Positions 11,569 through 15,607 of a stretch of 15,607 bases of DNA are shown here, one piece after another (position 1 is the first letter of the stretch; the number at the start of each line of letters is the position of its first letter). Made by a program: the position numbers and the translations under genes. The stretch comes from Betaproteobacteria bacterium (GTDB taxonomy: Bacteria; Pseudomonadota; Gammaproteobacteria; Burkholderiales; Casimicrobiaceae). The stretch spans positions 1-15,607 of the forward strand of contig JAAFHR010000021.1 of NCBI GenBank assembly GCA_013298455.1. The letters are read 5' to 3'. The notes under the pieces are model-generated. The model had not been told where the DNA came from and did no database searches. It saw only the letters and a list, made by a program, of their open reading frames with translations.

Positions 11569-11655
11569 GCCACAGATTGCACAGATTCAATAGGCAGACG
11601 ATGCAATGCGTCGTTGCGTCTAAGGAAATCTGTGTTCATCTGTGAAATCTGTGGC
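11569..11655. repeat. CACAGATT-family inverted repeat, copy 2
   Basis: The left arm GCCACAGATTGCACAGATT (11569-11587) faces AATCTGTG...ATCTGTGGC (11627-11655). Each arm repeats the ACAGATT word at a spacing of about 9-11 bp. The interior holds a smaller inverted repeat, AGACG...CGTCT (11597-11621). It lies between the small membrane gene and the thiolase. Confidence 0.8.
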
Positions 11656-11712
11656 TAAAGTGTTTTGCCGCGTTACACAGTCGCGGTTATCGGTAACTTT
11701 TCGGAGAAAAAC

Positions 11713-12894
11713 ATGTCAGATTCAATCGTTATCCTCAGCGCAGCACGCACGCCCATCGGCGGCATGTTGGGCGATTTCGCTAACGTGCCCGCTTACACGT
11801 TGGGCGCAACTGCGATCAAGGCCGCCGTTGAGCGCTCCGGCGTAAAAGCCGACGACATCGGCGAGGCCATTTTCGGCTGTTGCTTAATGGCCGGACAAGG
11901 CCAGGCCCCCGCGCGTCAAGCGGTGCTAGGTGCGGGATTGCCGCAAAGCGTGGGCGCGGTCACGATGTCTAAGATGTGCGGTGCGGGTCTGAAATCTGCG
12001 ATGATGGCTGCTGACATGCTGACCGCTGGAACGCACGACATCATGATCGCTGGTGGCATGGAGAGCATGACCAATGCGCCGCATTTAATGATGAATTCGC
12101 GCAAAGGCTATCGCTACGGCGCGGTCACGGCGTATGACCACATGGCTGTTGATGGCCTTGAAGATGCCTATGATCGAGGCAAAGCAATGGGCGTATTTGC
12201 TGAGAATTGCTCAGCGAAATACAACTTCACGCGCGAAGATCAAGACGCGTTCGCGATCGCTTCAACACAACGCGCGCTGGCTGCCAACAAAGACGGCTCG
12301 TTTGATTGGGAAATCGCACCGGTCACCATCGCGGGCAAAGCGGGCGACACCGTGATCAAGCACGACGAGCAGCCCTTCAAGGCGAAGCTCGACAAAATCC
12401 CCGGACTGAAGCCCGCCTTCAAAAAAGACGGCACGATTACCGCGGCCAACGCGTCATCGATTTCTGACGGCGCAGCGGCGGTTGTCATGACGCGCGAATC
12501 AGTCGCCAAAGCCAAAGGCTTGAAACCCGTCGCCCGCATCGTTGCGCACAGCACACACGCGCACGCGCCCGAGTGGTTTACTACCGCGCCCGTCGGAGCG
12601 ATTGAAAAAGTGTTGAAGAAAGCGGGCTGGAACGCCGCCGACGTTGATTTGTGGGAAGTCAACGAAGCCTTCGCCTCGGTCACCATGGCCGCGATGAAGG
12701 AATACAACCTGCCGCATGACAAGGTGAATATTCATGGCGGCGCGTGCGCGCTTGGGCATCCGATTGGTGCGTCGGGCGCCCGCATTTTGGTCACGCTCAT
12801 TGGCGCACTGAAGAAAACTGGCGGCAAAAAGGGCGTTGCGACGCTCTGTATTGGTGGCGGTGAAGCGGTGGCGATGGCCATTGAGATGGTTTAG
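11713..12894 (+). CDS. Acetyl-CoA C-acetyltransferase (biosynthetic-type thiolase)
   Basis: Cleaves or forms acetoacetyl-CoA from two acetyl-CoA; acetoacetate is an end product of leucine breakdown, so it fits the neighbourhood. The 393-aa length is typical. Catalytic residues are visible: nucleophile C89 in MSKMCGAGLKS, H349 in GGACALGHPIGASGAR, and C379 in ATLCIGGGEAVAMAIE. The NEAFAS motif is present, and ARTPIGGMLG opens the fold. ATG 11713 is chosen because GGAG (11703-11706) lies 6 nt upstream; the open frame extends to 11665 but that part is repeat-derived. It is separated from can by a CACAGATT-type hairpin repeat and followed by another hairpin repeat, so it may be its own transcription unit. 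AtoB and PhaA cannot be distinguished here. Confidence 0.92.
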   Translation: MSDSIVILSAARTPIGGMLGDFANVPAYTLGATAIKAAVERSGVKADDIGEAIFGCCLMAGQGQAPARQAVLGAGLPQSVGAVTMSKMCGAGLKSAMMAADMLTAGTHDIMIAGGMESMTNAPHLMMNSRKGYRYGAVTAYDHMAVDGLEDAYDRGKAMGVFAENCSAKYNFTREDQDAFAIASTQRALAANKDGSFDWEIAPVTIAGKAGDTVIKHDEQPFKAKLDKIPGLKPAFKKDGTITAANASSISDGAAAVVMTRESVAKAKGLKPVARIVAHSTHAHAPEWFTTAPVGAIEKVLKKAGWNAADVDLWEVNEAFASVTMAAMKEYNLPHDKVNIHGGACALGHPIGASGARILVTLIGALKKTGGKKGVATLCIGGGEAVAMAIEMV

Positions 12895-12905
12895 CGTTTG
12901 ACGTT

Positions 12906-13018
12906 CCTCCCCCTTCAAGGGGGAGGCTAGGAGGGGGATGGGGTTCGTCTCACCTAGTAATTTGATGACTCAACCGAACCCCATCCCCACCCCAGCCCTC
13001 CCCTTGAAGGGGAGGGGG
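12906..13018. repeat. Long inverted repeat, CCTCCCCCTTCAAGGGGGAGG family
   Basis: The arm 12906-12947 is self-complementary at its start (CCTCCCCCTT/AAGGGGGAGG) and continues GGGGGATGGGGTTCG. The arm 12975-13018 is its near-complement. The whole element could form either one long stem or two local hairpins. It sits between the thiolase stop and the SDR start and may act as a terminator. Its last bases (GGGGAGGGGG) would be the ribosome site of the SDR gene. Confidence 0.88.
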
Positions 13019-13020
13019 CA

Positions 13021-13701
13021 ATGCAGATGGCAAAAACAGCACTCATCCTCGGCGGTAATCGCGGTCTCGGACTTGAATTTGCGCGGCAATATGCGGCAGA
13101 TGGCTTTGATGTGATCGCCACATCGCGACGTCCGGCGGAGGCGGCGGAATTGCGTCGTCTCGGCGTACAAATCGAAGCGCTTGACACCTCGACAGCGTCA
13201 TCGATTGAGGCGCTCTCGAAGAAGTTGGCGGGCGAATCCATCGATGTGTTGATTTGCAACGCAGGTGTTTACGGCCCTCGAAACGATCAGCTCACTGATA
13301 TGCATTCGGAGGATTTTGATTTGGTCATGCGCACCAATGTGTTGGGCCCTTTGCGTCTAACGCTCGCATTCGCCGACAACGTGGCGAAAGCGCGAGGCGT
13401 GATGGCGTTTCTCTCGTCTCGGATGGGCTCGATTGGCACGATGAGCTCTAGCTCTGGCATCGCGTATCGGGCGAGCAAAGCGGCGCTCAACGCCGTGGTG
13501 AAAGCCGCGTCGCTCGAGCTCGGCAAGCGCGGCGTGCGCGTGGTGTCGCTGCATCCCGGTTGGGTGCGCACCGACATGGGCGGGCCGTCAGCAACGTTAA
13601 CGCCCACTGAGAGCGTGGCAGGCATGCGGCATGTGATCGACAACGCGAGCGATTTGCACGGCGGCTTTTACGACAACACAGGGGCGTCGATCCCTTGGTG
13701 A
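13021..13701 (+). CDS. SDR-family oxidoreductase (C-factor-like)
   Basis: A 226-aa cytoplasmic short-chain dehydrogenase/reductase, NAD(P)-dependent, substrate unknown. The Rossmann glycine motif is LGGNRGLG (10-17), the NAG motif is CNAGVYG (79-85), and the catalytic set is S132/S133 in FLSSRMG plus Y149-x3-K153 in AYRASK. PGWVRTDMGGP follows, as in C-factor-like members. It lacks the long C-terminal extension of classical fatty-acid SDRs. Two starts are possible, ATG 13021 and ATG 13027; the G-rich end of the upstream repeat (GGGGAGGGGG) offers the Shine-Dalgarno for either. It probably belongs to the same neighbourhood of acyl-CoA catabolism genes, but a pathway step is not evident. Confidence 0.88.
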   Translation: MQMAKTALILGGNRGLGLEFARQYAADGFDVIATSRRPAEAAELRRLGVQIEALDTSTASSIEALSKKLAGESIDVLICNAGVYGPRNDQLTDMHSEDFDLVMRTNVLGPLRLTLAFADNVAKARGVMAFLSSRMGSIGTMSSSSGIAYRASKAALNAVVKAASLELGKRGVRVVSLHPGWVRTDMGGPSATLTPTESVAGMRHVIDNASDLHGGFYDNTGASIPW

Positions 13702-13878
13702 TGTCATGAAGTTGCATCCCCAGCTTTCTTGCTGTATGCCTTATCAATCAAAGGCTTACGAAGTATTTAGTTGCTTTTCAAAATTTGTTTTTTTGTCAAT
13801 GGAGCCCAGATCTATTAAGGCTTATGGGAACAAAGTTGAGAATGTGTTCTCGCCCCGAAATCCGCTGAGCGCAAAACA
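13702..13878. other. AT-rich intergenic gap
   Basis: About 177 bp, clearly richer in A and T than its neighbours (runs such as AAAATTTGTTTTTTTG near 13780-13795). It may hold the promoter of the rhodanese gene, but I cannot place one with confidence. Confidence 0.4.
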
Positions 13879-14268
13879 GTGAAAACTGCTGCAGAGCTCG
13901 TCGAACAAGCCGAACGAGAAATCATCACGCTCTCGCTCGACGAAGTTCGCGCAGCGATGGACGACGAAAACACGGTGATCGTAGACATCCGAGACGTTCG
14001 AGAGCTGTGGCGCAGCGGCAAAATCCCCGGCGCATTTCACGCCCCGCGTGGGATGAACGAATTTTGGATCGACCCGACTTGCGAATATCACAAGCCGATT
14101 TTTTCAAGTGGTAAGCGCTTCATTGTTTACTGCGCTGGCGCATGGCGCTCAGCGCTCGAAGCCAAGATGTTTCAAGACATGGGGCTCAAAAACGTTGCGC
14201 ACATGGCGGGTGGGTTTACGGCTTGGATGGATGCGGGGTTGCCAATCGAAACGGTGGAGCGGAAGTAA
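13879..14268 (+). CDS. Single-domain rhodanese-like protein
   Basis: A 129-aa predicted sulfurtransferase, cytoplasmic. The rhodanese fold is clear: VIVDIRDVRELWRSGKIPGAFHAPRG (33-58), the active-site Cys C85 in VYCAGAWRS (loop C-A-G-A-W-R-S, with R90 closing it), and HMAGGFTAWMDAGLP near the end. The catalytic Cys is present, so it is probably active with thiosulfate or a persulfide carrier; the true donor is unknown. The start is GTG 13879 with only a weak upstream GAG; no in-frame ATG fits upstream or near. The FWIDP insertion before the active site is common in the betaproteobacterial group. A CACAGATT-type inverted repeat follows and separates it from the cupin gene. Confidence 0.88.
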   Translation: MKTAAELVEQAEREIITLSLDEVRAAMDDENTVIVDIRDVRELWRSGKIPGAFHAPRGMNEFWIDPTCEYHKPIFSSGKRFIVYCAGAWRSALEAKMFQDMGLKNVAHMAGGFTAWMDAGLPIETVERK

Positions 14269-14280
14269 GGGCAATTTTTT

Positions 14281-14461
14281 GGCGCAGATTACGCTGATTT
14301 CGCAGATTGACGCAGATTAGTTTTTGCTCATCTGCGGCAGTGAAACCTCGCCGATTTCGCTATTGAATATTTTTTGCTTTCGCCATCCTCCGAGCTGTAC
14401 CCTGTCTCGACATCCGAACCAATAATCTGCACCCATCTGCGAAATCAGCGTAATCTGCGTC
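14281..14461. repeat. CGCAGATT variant of the CACAGATT inverted repeat family, copy 3
   Basis: The arms 14281-14318 and 14424-14461 match at 34 of 38 positions when one is reverse-complemented. Each arm holds four (C/G)AGATT or CTGATT words at a spacing of 9-10 bp (GCGCAGATTACGCTGATTTC...). The spacer is about 105 bp. The right arm ends 13 bp before the cupin ATG, so it would lie in the 5' leader of that mRNA or contain its promoter. Confidence 0.85.
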
Positions 14462-14474
14462 AAAGAAAAAGAGC

Positions 14475-14813
14475 ATGAAAGTTAACTTCACCGAGCTAGC
14501 AGCCACCTTGCCGCGCGACCCCAGCGACAAGTGGCCTGCGGGCGTACCTTTCGTGAACGCGCTGAGCCACGGCACGATGAGCGTTGAAGTGTTTGCGTTG
14601 AACGAGCTCGATCACCAAACGCCGCACGATCAAGACGAGCTCTACTTCGTTCAACGTGGTAGCGGTACGCTCACCATCGATGGTGTCGCGCATCAATGCA
14701 ACGTGGGTGACGCGCTCTTCGTTCGCGCTGGTCAAGACCATCGCTTTACGAACTGCACGACTGATTTCGCAACTTGGGTTGTGTTTTGGGGCCCGAAAGG
14801 CGGAGAGAAGTAG
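14475..14813 (+). CDS. Small cupin-domain protein
   Basis: A 112-aa single-domain cupin, soluble, function unknown. Motif 1 is LDHQTPHDQDELYFVQRGSG (metal-binding His and Glu), motif 2 is GDALFVRAGQDHRFTN with its His. All expected ligand positions are present, so a bound metal is likely. ATG 14475 follows the purine-rich AAAGAAAAAGAGC and the repeat arm. The stop TAG (14811-14813) is followed directly by the ATG of the acyl-CoA dehydrogenase, whose ribosome site (GGAG, 14802-14805) lies inside this gene. The two are therefore co-transcribed and perhaps coupled. Confidence 0.87.
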   Translation: MKVNFTELAATLPRDPSDKWPAGVPFVNALSHGTMSVEVFALNELDHQTPHDQDELYFVQRGSGTLTIDGVAHQCNVGDALFVRAGQDHRFTNCTTDFATWVVFWGPKGGEK

Positions 14814-15607
14814 ATGGTGCTCAATGAAGATCAACGCATGATTCGCGACAGCGTTCGCGCCTATGTGCGCCAAGAAATTTCGCCGCACGCCGCAGCGTGG
14901 GACAAAACGCACACGTTTCCGACGAAAGCGCTGAAAGGCTTAGCCGAGCTTGGTTGCTATGGCGTCGCCGTCCCTGATGAATACGGCGGCGCAGGGCTTG
15001 ACTACATTTCGCTCGCGATCATCTTAGAGGAAATCGCTGCGGGTGATGGCGGCACCTCAACAATCATTTCGGTGAACAACTGCCCCGTGTGCTCGATCAT
15101 GATGGCGTGGGCGAATGGAGCGCAGAAGAACGAATTTCTCGTGCCACTTGCCAAGGGCGACATGCTTGGCGCGTTTTGTTTGACCGAGCCGCATGTGGGC
15201 TCGGAAGCCGGCGGCTTGAAGACGTTTGCACGAAAAGACGGTGATCACTACGTGTTGAACGGCGTGAAGCAATTCATCACTTCCGGCAAAAACGCCGACA
15301 TCGCAATCGTGATGGCCGTGACGGACAAAGACGCGGGAAAGAAGGGCATCTCCGCATTCATCGTGCCCACAAAAACCAAGGGCTACACCGTCGCCCGCAT
15401 CGAAGAAAAACTCGGGCAGCATTCGAGCGATACCGCGCAGATTTTGTTTGAGGATTGCCGCATACCGGCGACGATGCTTTTAGGTGTCGAAGGCCAGGGT
15501 TTGAAAATCGCGCTCTCAGGCTTAGAGGGCGGTCGCATCGGCATCGCCGCGCAAGCCGTTGGCATGGCCCGCGCCGCGTTCGAGGCCGCACATGCTTACG
15601 CCAAAGA
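14814..15607 (+). CDS. Acyl-CoA dehydrogenase, short/medium-chain type (3' end outside window)
   Basis: The frame opens at ATG 14814 and is still open at the window edge (264 codons seen). It begins MVLNEDQRMIRDSVRAYVRQ. Family motifs are GVAVPDEYGGAG, AFCLTEPHVGSEAGGLKT (FAD/substrate region), FITSGKNADIAIVMAV, EKLGQHSSDTAQILFEDC and GLEGGRIGIAAQAVGMARAA. Where isovaleryl-CoA dehydrogenase has its catalytic Glu (LDYER) this protein has LEGGR, so the base is expected at the usual C-terminal position, beyond the window. This suggests a butyryl/short-chain or medium-chain enzyme. GGAG 6 nt before the ATG is the ribosome site. It directly abuts the cupin stop (TAG ATG). Confidence 0.9.
   Translation, partial: MVLNEDQRMIRDSVRAYVRQEISPHAAAWDKTHTFPTKALKGLAELGCYGVAVPDEYGGAGLDYISLAIILEEIAAGDGGTSTIISVNNCPVCSIMMAWANGAQKNEFLVPLAKGDMLGAFCLTEPHVGSEAGGLKTFARKDGDHYVLNGVKQFITSGKNADIAIVMAVTDKDAGKKGISAFIVPTKTKGYTVARIEEKLGQHSSDTAQILFEDCRIPATMLLGVEGQGLKIALSGLEGGRIGIAAQAVGMARAAFEAAHAYAK

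Noticed and set aside
11665..11712. Longer N-terminus for the thiolase from 11665
   Set aside because: The extra residues overlap the region just after a repeat; thiolases start at this position with MSDSIVILSAARTP, and GGAG precedes ATG 11713.
14281..14320. Regularly spaced GCAGATT words as CRISPR or iteron repeats
   Set aside because: The units are only 9-10 bp, imperfect and matched by a facing arm, which fits an inverted-repeat element rather than an array or replication origin.
1..15607. tRNA or rRNA genes
   Set aside because: I looked for cloverleaf ends and conserved rRNA words on both strands and saw none; a dedicated tRNA scan would be decisive.

Overview
The window looks like chromosomal DNA of a betaproteobacterium, probably Burkholderiales-like. 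This rests on the protein families (LiuR-type MerR regulator, isovaleryl-CoA dehydrogenase, Can-type carbonic anhydrase, AtoB/PhaA-type thiolase), on fairly high G+C with strong codon bias, and on the kinds of intergenic repeats present. No gene can be tied to a species by eye. All assignments come from motif reading; no database search was run.

Region 1 (1-3029): the 3' end of a Pro/Ala/Arg-rich protein, followed by a three-layer nest of repeats. A CACAGATT-type inverted repeat was interrupted by a ~205-bp MITE-like element. That element was in turn interrupted by a 1,537-bp IS4-family insertion sequence with 15-bp perfect terminal repeats and a 10-bp target duplication. The transposase carries a C-terminal frameshift.

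Region 2 (3030-6597): a metallo-beta-lactamase-fold hydrolase on the minus strand, then a compact bufferin-type RiPP locus: a secreted six-cysteine BufA2-like precursor and one 571-aa protein that fuses the DUF692/MNIO modifying enzyme (BufB) to the DUF2063 chaperone (BufC). Upstream of the precursor is GTAACC-N16-CGAA, which matches the SigF-type ECF promoter described for Caulobacter bufferin operons. Between the two genes are two mutually exclusive hairpins. This is the most interesting system in the window.

Region 3 (6598-8041): a membrane fatty acid hydroxylase/sterol desaturase-family protein, and convergent to it a secreted protein with a C-terminal membrane anchor resembling a CTERM sorting signal. 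They share a terminator hairpin.

Region 4 (8042-13701): a leucine/isovalerate degradation block with a LiuR-like regulator, a perfect 18-bp LiuR-like operator inside a 20-bp-spacer promoter, a hotdog thioesterase, isovaleryl-CoA dehydrogenase, beta-carbonic anhydrase with a small membrane protein, acetyl-CoA acetyltransferase and an SDR. Methylcrotonyl-CoA carboxylase, HMG-CoA lyase and methylglutaconyl-CoA hydratase are not in the window. The carbonic anhydrase may supply bicarbonate to that carboxylase if it lies nearby.

Region 5 (13702-15607): a rhodanese, a cupin, and a second acyl-CoA dehydrogenase cut by the window edge. The cupin and the dehydrogenase abut (TAG then ATG) and are probably co-transcribed.

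The intergenic DNA is unusually rich in long inverted repeats. At least four families are present, three of them with partial or full copies at more than one site. One has arms in which a hairpin is kept while its sequence differs.
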